Shown here: positions 12,101 through 22,464 of the stretch, in pieces
Numbering within the stretch: the first letter of the stretch is position 1
Layout of the letters: every line of letters starts with the position of its first letter
Source of the DNA: Papaver somniferum
Lineage: Eukaryota > Streptophyta > Magnoliopsida > Ranunculales > Papaveraceae
Reading direction: 5' to 3'
Length of the DNA stretch: 64,000 bases
Assembly (NCBI RefSeq): GCF_003573695.1
Contig: NC_039362.1
Location: 3,446,929-3,510,928 of the forward strand
The notes under the pieces: generated by a model
Told to the model about the DNA's origin: nothing
The model's database searches: none
What the model saw: the letters and a program-made list of their open reading frames with translations, nothing else
Position numbers and translations under genes: made by a program

Positions 12101-14681
12101 GACCAAGTTAGTAGCTGCTGGTGAAGGGCCTTCTGCCAGGTTTTCTGTTGCTGGGGATTGTCTGGATATCCGAAAGGGTGTTCTTGTTTTCATCGGTGGT
12201 TGCAATGAGCATCTCGAGGCACTGGATGACATGTATTATTTGCATACAGGTTTAACTATTTCCTTCTGGCGCTTTGTGGTTCTATGATTTGAATCTACTT
12301 TATTCCTTTTTGGCGCTTTAATTGTGGTTATATCCTTTGAATTAATGACATCTGTAACATGTGCTCGATTGCGATTTCTTAATGGTAATATTACAGAATT
12401 GTCGGTGGAGAACGAGCAAGATGATCAGAGGCAAGAAAAATTATCTCTCAAAAAGGAGTTGAAGAGAAAGTGCCAAGAACAATGTTTTCCGACTGGCTTA
12501 CAGATAAACGACAAAGAGACGCGCAAACAGGTGACACTTCCTAAAATGTCTCGAACCATGCCATTGCCATATTATGGCCAAGCAGCAGGTGAGAATCAAT
12601 TCCACCATTAATTCAATATCGTCTTTACCATTCTCTATGTATCTTCTGTTCCTTTTAACCGATTGATTATATGATTGGGTTGAAAGTTACTGTTGGACGA
12701 TTAGGAAGTGGGGTTAGGATGCCTTCAGAAAATAGTTATCTTCAAAGCTGAAAGAAAGTACAAGTTCTTACAAATCTGGATAAAAGTAAATGACACGAAT
12801 AAACTTGTTAATGAGTTTCATTGACTTGCAGCAGAGCAGAACAACTCGACAATGATTGAATTTAAGCCTTGTAATGATAAGATGTTTGAAGCCAAGGTCA
12901 CTGAAGCTTTTCGCTATGGATATACAATTGAAACCAACATCAATGGAAAACCTCTACGAGGGGTTCTCTTCTCCTACAAACAAGGTTTTGCAGATTCAGC
13001 TAATAGTAACCTCAGTGGGTAAGAATAAACCTTGCTTTTGTTCGTATCTTGTATTTATGGATTTTGGCTTATTTTTTCTGCTTATATATGTATATACAAA
13101 TGTATATAAACTACCTTTTTTGACATTAACTCATCCTGCGTCATTACAAGGATGGCTGAGGAGGCTCGTGTGGAGAATGGATGTCAACCAAAGTTAAAAA
13201 CAACTGGTGATAATTCTCATGGGAAGAAGTCTACATCTCAAGATTCCCTGACAGAAACTGATATTGCTTCTGAATCCAACAATTCAAATCCCCCTGGTGC
13301 TCCTCCACCCCGTAAGGTTAGTTGCATGATGCTTATCTTTTAAGTTCCACCATGTTTGGAGCAACTTATTTTCGACAACTGTATTGTGGTCTAAGGGAAC
13401 TGATCAGTATGAGCCTAGGCTGAGGCTGTTGACTTATCGTTGTGTTTCATTTTGGAGTCTGGATTTATGGATGGGTGTTAGGTTTTTGATCTACCATAGG
13501 CGGTTATCACTTATCACTATAATTTGAGCAAATAACCTTAGAAGATCTTTACATGAGTCCCAAAGGTAGCATTGACATGAGGAACACACTGTGTTTGAGA
13601 TGGAATTTGCTTTGTTGGATCAGTACCGATTTTTTTTTATCACATAAACGGTTGATAAAAAACGTACGGAAAAAAAAGTGGTTGCTATTCAACTGTTTGC
13701 TGCTAGTTTGATTCACTCTAATACTCCATTGCTAGATTGATCCTTATATCTTATTTGTTTATTTGATGTCTTTCCCTAGCAGATAAATGAAACTTCAGGA
13801 ATGTCAACAGACTCCGTCCCAGATTCAAAGGATAATGGGACACATGAACCATCCACATCAAGCAGAGAAGTTCCTACCGAGGATATGTCTGCTGCAGCCA
13901 AAGTCTCAGTTGCTCGGTCTCCGAACCAAGGTTTGAACTACTACTCCTTAGAATTTTCGTAAATGCTTCTCCTCACCCAGATTCTAATATTTACCAGTAT
14001 AAGACATTGATGTTGCGATATGTATTTCAGATGATGAGCATTTATAGGAGTGAGTTAAAGATTCCCACGTTAATTAGGAGTGAGTTAAACGAGGGAAGAT
14101 GAGGTGAATGAGGAGATTGTATTCTCGGACGGAAAATCCAAAAGAGTCTTTATAGGAGCGAGTTAAAGATTCCCTCGTTAATTAGGAGTGAGTTAAAGAT
14201 TCCCCTGTTAATTAGGAATTTAGGAGTGAGTTAAACGAGGGAAGGTGAGGTGAACGAGGAAATTGTATTCTCGAATGGGATATCCAAAAGAGTCTTTTCT
14301 TGAAAGTAATTGCATGAAAACCCATGTTTATTAGCCTTGTAGGTTTGAAATTTGGTAAAGGATCTGTATCAAGTGCTTTCGTTAACATATAGAAACACTC
14401 TGTTGTCATTGGCTGCCTTTTTCTTCTAGTAATAGTCTAAAACTGCACCTATCCTTGACTGCATTGCCAATTCCCCTAGATAATCGACTCTAATTTTTGT
14501 TTTTGTCTATATTGTGCTATTCTTTGCTCGCATCAAAATTGGTAATCTGAATCGAGTGTTTTCTATTTCAATGATTATCAATACAAACTGGTTGTTTGTT
14601 CATGTATCTTCATTAAAAGCTAATAGTTGTTATCTCATTGCAGGACCAGTTGGCCCAATTTCTGACATAAAAAAGACATGA
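9140..14681 (+). CDS. Kelch-repeat (galactose oxidase superfamily) protein, 11 exons
   Basis: Exons by GT-AG boundaries: 9140-9341, 9463-9612, 9986-10147, 10509-10661, 10825-10977, 12088-12249, 12397-12588, 12832-13018, 13151-13316, 13783-13930, 14644-14681. They sum to 1713 bases, i.e. 570 residues plus TGA, with no internal stop. Residues 20-327 form a kelch beta-propeller; each of exons 1-6 carries one repeat with a Gly-Gly doublet (VFGGYG, IFGGTDG, IFGGCGKD, VIGGEDA, IFGGFTDD, FIGGCNE). A charged helical stretch follows (residues 330-365), then a conserved patch FEAKVTEAF...GYTIET near 405-430 and a Ser/Thr-rich tail. There is no signal peptide, F-box or acyl-CoA-binding domain. Propellers of this kind act as protein-interaction platforms; the partner is unknown. 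Intron 5 is long (1110 bases). This is the best-preserved host gene in the window. Confidence 0.93.
14042..14300 (+). repeat. Tandem repeat in intron 10 of the kelch gene
   Basis: Two imperfect ~143-bp units (starting near 14077 and 14220) share TTAAACGAGGGAAG, TGTATTCTCG and ATCCAAAAGAGTCTTT. Within them a shorter sub-unit, TAGGAGTGAGTTAAAGATTCCC, recurs at least four times. It does not touch the splice sites. Confidence 0.75.
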
Positions 14682-14827
14682 CTTGACTAGCAGCGTTCTT
14701 CTTTTCAGTATCAACAAACATCAAACAGAGAGATGGGTGACGCATCAGTTTAGCTACTAATTAATGGCCTTCAGAAGACTGGCAGTGATATTAGGATTTT
14801 TTTTCTTCTCAGTATCCAGGTCACTTC
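14682..14827 (+). other. 3' flank/UTR of the kelch gene
   Basis: Non-coding; ends where the LTR of element B begins. No certain polyadenylation signal was identified, so the transcript may terminate inside the transposon. Confidence 0.35.
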
Positions 14828-15127
14828 TGTTAGACTTTTTTATGGTTTGCGCAACAAATCCTGTTTAGTCTAAACTAATACATGTTTAGTGAAAAAAAGA
14901 AGAAAAGAAATACATGTTTAGTGTAAGCTAATTTATGTTTTTGTTTAAAGCCAGTTTATGATTTAATCATGCTTAATGGCTTGTTTAAGGTTAATCCTAG
15001 ATAGGGTTGGAAACTAGCATGACATATCAAATAGTTTGAGCTGTCTAATGTAGCCATGAGTTGTCAATCCAACTAATGATGGAAAGGTTGGAGAGATGTG
15101 TGGCAAGCATGACTAAGATCTCTTCTA

Positions 15128-15220
15128 GCTTCACTTGTTTTAAAAAGAAAATTTGTTTTCATCCATTAATCAAGCTTCACTTGTTTTAAAAAGAAAATTT
15201 GTTTTCATCCATTAATCAAG
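15128..15220 (+). repeat. ~46-bp direct tandem duplication next to the MULE
   Basis: Two adjacent copies each contain CTTCACTTGTTTTAAAAAG and GTTTTCATCCATTAATCAAG. The second ends exactly at the left edge of the MULE, and its last nine bases serve as the left target-site duplication. Confidence 0.85.
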
Positions 15221-15258
15221 AACGCACGATTGGGGGATATAAAAAACAATTGGGGCAC
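15221..15258 (+). repeat. Left terminal inverted repeat of the MULE
   Basis: About 37 bases match the right end in inverted orientation, with a few mismatches and one gap. The shared core is GGGGATATAAAAAACAATTG. Confidence 0.85.
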
Positions 15259-15486
15259 ATAGGAAAAAGACAAAAACGGGATCCAAATATCAAATCAGTG
15301 TCATCCCTTATCTAAGTATTTTATGTAATTTCTAATCTACCCCTCACTAATCAGGATTAGTGATTAATAATAATTAGTAAAATTTTAAGATTTTTGATAA
15401 ATGATTAGTGTGTGTTATTATTTGTGTTTGGGTGAGTGAGGTGAAAGTAGAAGGAGGGAAAGAAAATTTGAGAGGGAATTGTGAAA

Positions 15487-18400
15487 ATGGAGGATGATTG
15501 TGAAGAGAGAATTGTTGCGGCTGAATCTTTGGCTCAACTACACCAAGGAGCATATCTTGAATCTTCATCCAATGACAACAACTCACAATTGCAAGATTTT
15601 GTGGAACCAACACCTTTGGAATATGAGCATGAAGTGTTTCGTGAAGAACCAACCCAAGAGAGTAAATTAACTCAACATATAAGCACTCCCAATACTCAGG
15701 TAAAACTGCGATTAGGTTGAAAAATTGATTTTCTTCTTTGAATCCACAATTGTTGCTGCTGTAAGAGCTCGGTACCGACATGGTCAAAGTATGAATACCA
15801 TGCCGGAACCACGAATACCGACATAGTATTCATACTACGACCATGCCGGAATCTTGATATCCCCCATTTTGAAACTAAAAGCGGCATAGTTTGCAACCAA
15901 AAAACTATGCCGGTACAGAAGTTACTTTTTACCTACCACGGAATATTCTATCGAATATGCTGCCGACATGGTTAAATTCTAAGGTTACCATGCCGGTACT
16001 GCATGAAAAACATACAGGAAGCAGTGTCTTCCGAAGCTAAATACTGGCATGTAAAAATAATTAACTACCACGCCGGAACGGTGTACCGGCGTGGAACCAT
16101 AGATAACGAGAATGCCGAAACTGTGTACCGGCGTTGTTCAATTTTAACGTTACCATGCCGGTACCTACAAAAAAACATACAGGAAGGAGTGTTTTCCAAA
16201 ACTAAATACCGACATGGTATATTAAGTATGGGCCACGGCGGAACCTTCTACCGGCGTGGTAACTTAGATTACGAGCATGCCGGAACCAGTATTTCCGGCA
16301 TTGCTTTCAAATATATTGTTAATGCGGAAAGCGTCTCAAAATTGGTCTTCAGTTTCGGTGCAGTTCGACTATGTCGGGACTGTGATCGAGCATGCCGGAA
16401 CTGCATATCGGCATAATATTAAATTTTTCTTTTTTGGAACTAATTTATTTTTTTTTCGTTCGATCCTTAGGTTGTGACATATATTGATCCAAAAAATGCA
16501 AAACTGCTCGGTCGGGATACGTCGGAATACTATAAAATGCCTCCGGTATGTTACCAAAGATTTCTTTTCACCTAGTATCTTAAATATTACCAATGGATTG
16601 CTTGTAATGAACCTTATAATCTCCCATTGTTGTCCTTATGTAGGGAATAAAATATCCAAAAGAAGCAATTGCTTGGGCTAAAGAGACTGCGGTTACGGTC
16701 ACCGAGGCAATGGAGCAATACTTTAAGAGTGATATCGATAGAATCAAGACGGCTTTTGAGAAAAGCTCAATGGAAAGGATGACTTCATATTTACCAAATG
16801 TTAAGTTGCTCCAGAAATATAGTTCAACGTCTCTCAAAGGGAAATAAAACATATGATGAGACAAATGATATGGGAGATACACTACGGAAAACCGGGTGTG
16901 TATTTGTCCCGACATGTCTTCATTGGGGCTTCCGTGTCGTCATATGCTTGTGAAGTATGAAGAAGTCATACTTATTGAGGTTATCGATCTGTTTTGGAAG
17001 CAACTATCTTTCGACCCTCCCCCTACGGAAGATCCCGGACAATCACCTTGGGATACGAACGAAGCAAAGGAATTCTACGGAGCTTACTCACGTGGCAACT
17101 CGGTTAGCCGGCAAGTCTTGTTGAGCCAACTAAGGCTAATTACACTCCCATGGACAGGTCAAAGTGAAGAGCAACAAAGGGAGATCCTACCGGTAGACCA
17201 CAAACCAAAACGGCAAGGAGAAAACAAATGAAAGAATTGAAAGAACTGAGTGAATGTGAAAATGAACTCCATGCAAGTAAGAAACGAGATCTAACCAGAT
17301 GTGAGATTTTGGAAGCAAGGTTCGCGGAAGCGCCGGTTCCAAAGAAAAGGGGTAGGCCGAGGAAGGAACCGCTATCAAGTCAACAACAAAAAATGGATTC
17401 CGTATCCACACAAAAAACCTATAAATCGGAGGTTCCAAAGAAAAGGGGTAGACCGAAGAAGGTACCCACATCGATCAAACAAGAACAACAACATGAAAAT
17501 TCTGAAGCCCTACCCATAGTCGTTGTAGCGGAGGTTCCAAATAAAAGGGGTAGGCCGCAAAAGGTACCGATATCAAGCTACCAAGAACAATAAGGTGAGC
17601 ATTCTGAAGCCACACCCATAGTCGATGTAGCGGAGGTTCCAAGGAAAAGGGGTAGGCCGCCAAAGGTACAAACATCAAGCTACCAAGAACAACAAGGTGA
17701 CGAGGCGGGGGTGCCAAACAAAGAGGGAAGGCCAAATAAGGAACCTACATCAAGTCAAGTAAATCAAGGTAACAATTCCGAAGCCGCCCCAAAAATAAGT
17801 GATAGCAAAGGTAAGAGACCCATATCTAGTCAACAACCACGGGATGGTGAGAACTCCTAGGCACGACCAAAGTTGATGTAGTTTCGGTTCCAAGGCGAAG
17901 GGGTAGGTCAAGGAAGTACGGACTCCCAACACATACTGAAGACATTGGAAATGTAGAAATTGCAGATGATGGACTGGATATAATTAAGCTACAAAAGGAT
18001 AATATGAAGATGTATAAGGATCCCAAAACAGGTAGGACCATTAGAAGTTATCATACCAAGATAAAGTCTTACATAGACCAACTTCCTGAGGTTATTCGTG
18101 AGTATATTGTATATACAGATGATGTCGATGGAGATGGAAATTGTGGCTATCATGCCGTGACCGAACAATTAGGAATCTTCGAGACGGCGGTTAGTAGAGG
18201 AATGACACCATGTCGATATGCTAGAATGAGGATGGCCGAACAACTTGTGAAAAACAGGAGCTTTTATGAGCAATTGGTTAGTGAAGGCGAGGGGTTTGAT
18301 AATATGTATGCTCAAGTGTTAGGGCCCGAGCATGAAATGGAGTTCCTTCCTTCTCAATATTGGATGAGAATGCCGCTTTGTGGGCATCTAGTGGCGGATA

Positions 18401-18732
18401 CATTTAGATGTGTTGTTCATTATTTTACCCCCACCGTAGAAGTAACATTTACACCAAAGTGGCAAAAATGCGAAGGATCCCTTAGGAAGAGAAGAGTTGT
18501 TTTGGCGTTCGTGAACAGTAATCATTTCGTTAATCTAAAACTCAAGGAAAATTGTCCATTTCCACCTGTTTGTGGGATGGTTAAAAACAAGGATCTAGAT
18601 CCCAATATCTGGAAGAGATGGATGGCATTATATGAGGAGAATCACCAATTTTGGGATGTGTTGGCCTTATCAAAGAAACCTCTCCAAGAGGAGGAGATGC
18701 AACTTCATACGTGTGGAAGCGATGATGAGTAA
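15487..18732 (+). pseudogene. MULE gene: SWIM zinc finger, AT-hook repeats, OTU protease (disrupted)
   Basis: Probable exon 1 is 15487-15699 (71 acidic residues), followed by a donor GTAAAA. Short exons lie near 16471-16545 and from 16645. The protein then has a SWIM finger CIC...GLPCRH (about 16899-16940), as in MULE transposases and FAR1 proteins. Next come at least four AT-hooks (KKRGRP-type, 17340-17700) in a repeating VPKKRGRP...SSQEQ unit. The last part is an OTU cysteine protease: DGDGNC with the catalytic Cys near 18139-18144, and SNHFVNL with the candidate His near 18520-18530. A TAA at 17591, a TAG near 17856 and frame changes near 17165-17200 and 17860 break it. The DDE core expected before SWIM is absent. 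OTU domains cleave ubiquitin chains; a role in the element's life cycle is inference. Confidence 0.75.
15766..16415. repeat. Inverted half-site array 1 (intron 1 of the SWIM/OTU gene)
   Basis: About 19 half-sites alternate between TACCGRCATGG and its inverse CCATGCCGGTA. Forward sites: 15773, 15816, 15961, 16084, 16127, 16207, 16249, 16292. Inverse sites: 15798, 15841, 15905, 15989, 16068, 16111, 16153, 16232, 16275. Successive same-strand sites are repeatedly 42-43 bp apart. The whole array lies in the predicted first intron. Confidence 0.85.
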
Positions 18733-18819
18733 TTTGGATATATGTGGTTCACTAATATGCAACATTTTGTTTTCTTTTTGGAAGTGTGAATTGTAAACAT
18801 TATATCGTATTTTGATGCC

Positions 18820-19125
18820 AATGACGGCATGGTTATGTTTCATTATTAAAATGCTAGGACTTAGGTGCCAGCGTATAACTTACCTTTTGAAACAGTGTCG
18901 GAAAGTCTGAAAAACATCCAGAGATATTAGTAAATGTACCGACATTAGAAGTAGAATAAAAACAGTGTCGGTACTCAGACAAAAATATTTTGCACCTGGA
19001 GTTACAGACTGCCGGCATGGTAGGACAAAATACATTCAATGCCGAAACTCTGCAATTTTTGGGATTTTAAAAATTCTGAGTGTCGTCATTGATACTACGC
19101 TTTTCGAACATGCCGAGAATCAGCC
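18820..19125. repeat. Inverted half-site array 2 (between the two convergent MULE genes)
   Basis: The same motif in more degenerate form: TGACGGCATGG (18822), CAGTGTCGGAA (18893), TACCGACATTA (18936), CAGTGTCGGTA (18963), TGCCGGCATGG (about 19010), AATGCCGAAA (about 19039), ACATGCCGAGA (about 19108). The 18893-18936 step is again 43 bp, although those two sites are in opposite orientation. Confidence 0.7.
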
Positions 19126-21560
19126 ATAACGTATCCCTTTAGATGGAACAACGACCCATGGTAAAATGCAACGTTACCAAACCGCAAAAGTTGGTGGTTT
19201 CCTCTAGCCTCCCTGTAAAGGTCGAACACAACATCTTTGGTACTCATCGCGTCCAGAGCCAATCTCATATTGATCAGTCGACCATTGTTACCGGGCTTCG
19301 GAATATTGTTGAACTCGTATCTCTTGGCTCTAGTCTCCTCGGGATCGTCAATGTGTGATCTTCAAGAAGGGGCAGTCCTTGAACAATGTTGGGAAGTGTT
19401 CATAAGCCCACAACCATACCAATGTGGAATGATACATATAAGAATCCGTAAATTTTGTTTCTAAGTTCATGATAAGGGTACACATGAACAATATACATAA
19501 GAACATAAGTTTAAAAAAAAAATTACCTGCAGTAGAGTGAAATTCCCGACAAATTGGTTTGTTTTAGCCTTAGAGGCCCTTCTCATCTCCGTCATCAAAT
19601 GTGCCATTACCACGGTACCCCAAGAATAGTTATAGACATCTTCCTACGGATCCAAGTACTGAAGGTAGTTTGCACTAACCTTGTTGCCACTAGTGTCAAG
19701 GAATACCTTAGTGCCCAAGATCTATAACAGGTATACAACGGTTGTATAACGAATTTAAGTAGGATCCCATTCATCCTCCAAACTTCATTCCTTTGTTTTT
19801 TCAAACTTCTTCTTAAGAAGCGTCAGCTTGAATGTCTTTGTCCTACTAGCCCTGGATACATAGAAGCTCTCCACAAAATTTTTGTAGTCCTAACCAAACA
19901 TCTTGTTAGTCAGAGCGTGCAACTTCGACCATTCTAGGTCCGGAGACTTATCTCCTTCTGCAATTGATTTGCCGATAACATTCAAGCAAACAATGTTCTG
20001 AGCATCTTCAGGGATGAAGGTCATCTCCCTAAAAGGGAAGTGCATGGTATCAGTTTCACCATGATACCTTTAGACGAAGCAATTGACAGTCACAGAATCA
20101 GGCTTCACATAATTTACCACCAAAGCATATAGACCAGAATCCCTTACTATTGTTTGGACCTCTTCACATTCCTCAGACAAATTTCAACCATCCGCAGCTT
20201 GGTTTCGGGTAACACGCACAACCTTCTTATGATCCTACAATTAGGAGACAATACAATTAAGAGATTTTACATAAATACACAACAATACATATGCACAAGA
20301 TAAAAAATGCTTACATAGGTTTGATAGATAGTACGATCCCACGAGTCCTTGTATCCAAATAACATTTTCGGTTCCGGAGCTTCACCCCAAATTCTACCAC
20401 GATCAAGGTTAGGTATCATGTCATCCTTATGAGGAAGTGCGAACCTTTAACTTTGAATTTGACTATGACTTTGGCCTTGCCTTGTGTCGGCTCTTGACTT
20501 AGACTTGGATGAACCTCATCATCTTCCTCCTCACTTTCCTCTTCATCATGCTCATCGTCCTCAACTATTTCAGTAGGTTCACGGATTACAAGTCGACTAC
20601 GGTCACCACCACTCTCCCAAATTATCCCTCTTGTATCAGCCCCCAAACGCTTTTTGTGACCTTTGTCTTTCCCTCGAGGAGGCAGAGACCGAGGAATATC
20701 AAGACCGTCCTTCCTTCTACTCTTAATGACAACATCTTTAGTTTTTCCTTTGTTAACTTCCTTGGCTTTTTTCCTATATCAAAATACACACGAAATGAAT
20801 ACAAGACAACACAATTTCATTCTTAATACCGGTATAGAATCACTAGAACAAAACAACGTCGGTACCAGAAACGACATGGTCATCAAGCAAATACCGCAAA
20901 TAAATATCGACAATGCCGATAGTATTTTAGATTGTTCATGCATACAAAACGAATACTACCGGCACACACCTAATAATTCACTCCATGCTGTAACCATGTA
21001 CGGCGCAGAATGCTAACTCAAACAAAAGCCGGTAATTCCTAGAATGTTCCTGGATACCAAAACTGCACTACCGGCATACACGAACAATTTTAAAGTAATG
21101 TCGTAACCCAATACCTCCATAGTATTCAACTTAATTTGAATGCCGGTATAGAACATTCAGCTTCAGGAGACTCTGAGTTTGAAAACGGCATTGTATTCAT
21201 ACTAAATCAATGTCGTAACCCAGTACAGGCACTGCCTTCATTCTAGATTGAATGTCGTAATCGAGTACCGACGTGGTATTCATAAAAATTTCAATGTCGG
21301 TACTCACTGAAACTCAATTGTTTGAGTTAGGGTTTGCGATTCTAACCTAAACCTATTGCTATAAATCGATTTAAACACTCATAAAGTAGTTCAAAATCAC
21401 TTACTTTCTCACAGAAGCCATGTTTACGAGAGGTTGATTGTCCGAGTGAGCTGCTTCCTCTTCTTCTTGCTCTTGAGCAATCAAAGCAAGCCTTTCTTGT
21501 AATTCTGTTGAGCAATCGAGTTTGATTTCGATTGGGCATTTGGTTTCTTTCGTGGAAGCA
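19120..21560 (-). pseudogene. MULE-borne plant mobile domain (PMD) gene, disrupted
   Basis: Read on the minus strand. A first exon near 21560-21405 ends at a GTAAGT donor (coding MASVRK). The second exon (about 20773-20315) has a Lys-rich stretch, GADTRGIIWES and an acidic run, and ends at a GTAAGC donor. An 80-bp intron follows (20235-20314), then the PMD core (20234 to about 19526) with TMHFPFREMTFIPEDAQNI, YVSRASRTKTFKL and VSANYLQYLDP. A last exon (about 19464-19120) contains AYEHFPTLFKDCPFLK and RLALDAMSTKDVVFD. Several nonsense codons (for example near 20170, 20070 and 19890) and a frameshift near 19350 disable it. PMD proteins include MAIN/MAIL1 and many transposon-encoded relatives. 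It converges on the OTU gene. Confidence 0.75.
20827..21303. repeat. Inverted half-site array 3 (intron 1 of the PMD gene)
   Basis: At least a dozen half-sites of the TACCGRCATGG / CCATGCCGGTA type are present, for example at 20827, 20855, 21069, 21138, 21250, 21266 and 21292; 21250 to 21292 is 42 bp. The array occupies the predicted first intron of the minus-strand gene, mirroring array 1. Confidence 0.75.
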
Positions 21561-21830
21561 TTGTTATGATTCGGATAGGTTAATCAACGAAGAAATTTGA
21601 AGAACGACGATGAAGAATTATATTTTTTTCAAAAACCTAAACCTAGAAGAGTGCAGGTACTGATTTGAGAATGCGGGATATATGAATTTGGTTTTTTGAT
21701 TTTAAGTTTTAGTAGAAAGGGTATTATGGTCTTTTCATAATGCTTTTTGATTAACCAAAGGGTATGTTAGTATTTCATACCCAAAAATCACCCCTTAACA
21801 TACACTACTGGTTGGGGGAAGTAATATATA

Positions 21831-21868
21831 TCCCCCAATTGTTTTTTATATCCCCAAATCACGCGTTC
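21831..21868 (-). repeat. Right terminal inverted repeat of the MULE
   Basis: Inverted partner of 15221-15258. The flanking TTAATTAAG (21869-21877) matches the left flank in 8 of 9 positions. Confidence 0.85.
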
Positions 21869-21877
21869 TTAATTAAG

Positions 21878-22464
21878 GTGAGGAAATAGAAGTAGAATGT
21901 TGGAATTTCAGCGTCATAATCAGCATACTTGATACTTAAACATGATTATGAATAATCCATATACTGAAACATTCATTAGCGCTAGTTTAAGCACACTCCA
22001 CAACATCTGAAAACTATACATAACAATAAGTAACCACTTTATTAGCTGAATGATCTTTAACATTAGCATAACAACATGATACACATCAGGAACATGTTAA
22101 AGAAAAAAGAAGTAAAATAAATCAAAACAAAAATAAGTATATGACTTAGTTTCTACTTCTATTTCCTCCAGAAATAAAACAAATCAAAACAGAAATAAGT
22201 ATATGACTTAGTTTCTACTTCTATTTCTTCTCATTTCTTAGATGGATATAATCAGAAAATTATTATATGTAAACAATGATCATCCAAGTTTGGTTTCAAA
22301 AATTTTAAGAATAGATAAAAATCACCCAAAAATCATATCCTCATGTTGAAACCAAAAGTACAAGTACAAATGTCTTAATTAAGAAGATCACTTGTATTAA
22401 TGGTCCTAACTTATTTTTGAAACCACAAATCATTGCAGGCATGTTATCATCACAATACAAATAA
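21878..22464 (+). other. Continuation of element B after the MULE; no gene
   Basis: AT-rich and non-coding. It should contain the rest of the 5' LTR. A weak primer-binding-site candidate TGATATCAAGC begins near 22466, but it has mismatches and the LTR end is not fixed. Confidence 0.35.
22111..22230 (+). repeat. ~60-bp tandem duplication
   Basis: Two adjacent copies share AAATAAGTATATGACTTAG and TTTCTACTTCTATTTC (22133-22166 and 22193-22226). Confidence 0.85.

Larger units (their letters stand above)
15221..21868. mobile_element. Mutator-like element (MULE) with two convergent cargo genes
   Basis: The ends are inverted: AACGCACGATTGGGGG at 15221 and, on the other strand, GAACGCGTGATTTGGGG from 21868 inwards. 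Similarity continues through GATATAAAAAACAATTGGGG, giving about 37 bases of terminal inverted repeat. The flanks TTAATCAAG (15212-15220) and TTAATTAAG (21869-21877) form a 9-bp target duplication with one mismatch, as expected for MULEs. Inside are a plus-strand SWIM/AT-hook/OTU gene, a minus-strand PMD gene and three inverted-motif arrays. No DDE transposase core was found, so the copy is not autonomous. Length is 6648 bp. Confidence 0.85.

Noticed and set aside
15766..16415. CRISPR-like regular array
   Set aside because: The regular 43-bp spacing is striking, but the half-sites are short, degenerate and alternate in orientation, the host is a plant nuclear genome, and no cas genes exist. 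It is an inverted-motif array in a MULE.
18004..18732. Free-standing host OTU deubiquitinase gene
   Set aside because: The frame continues upstream into AT-hooks and a SWIM finger between MULE TIRs, so it belongs to the transposon.
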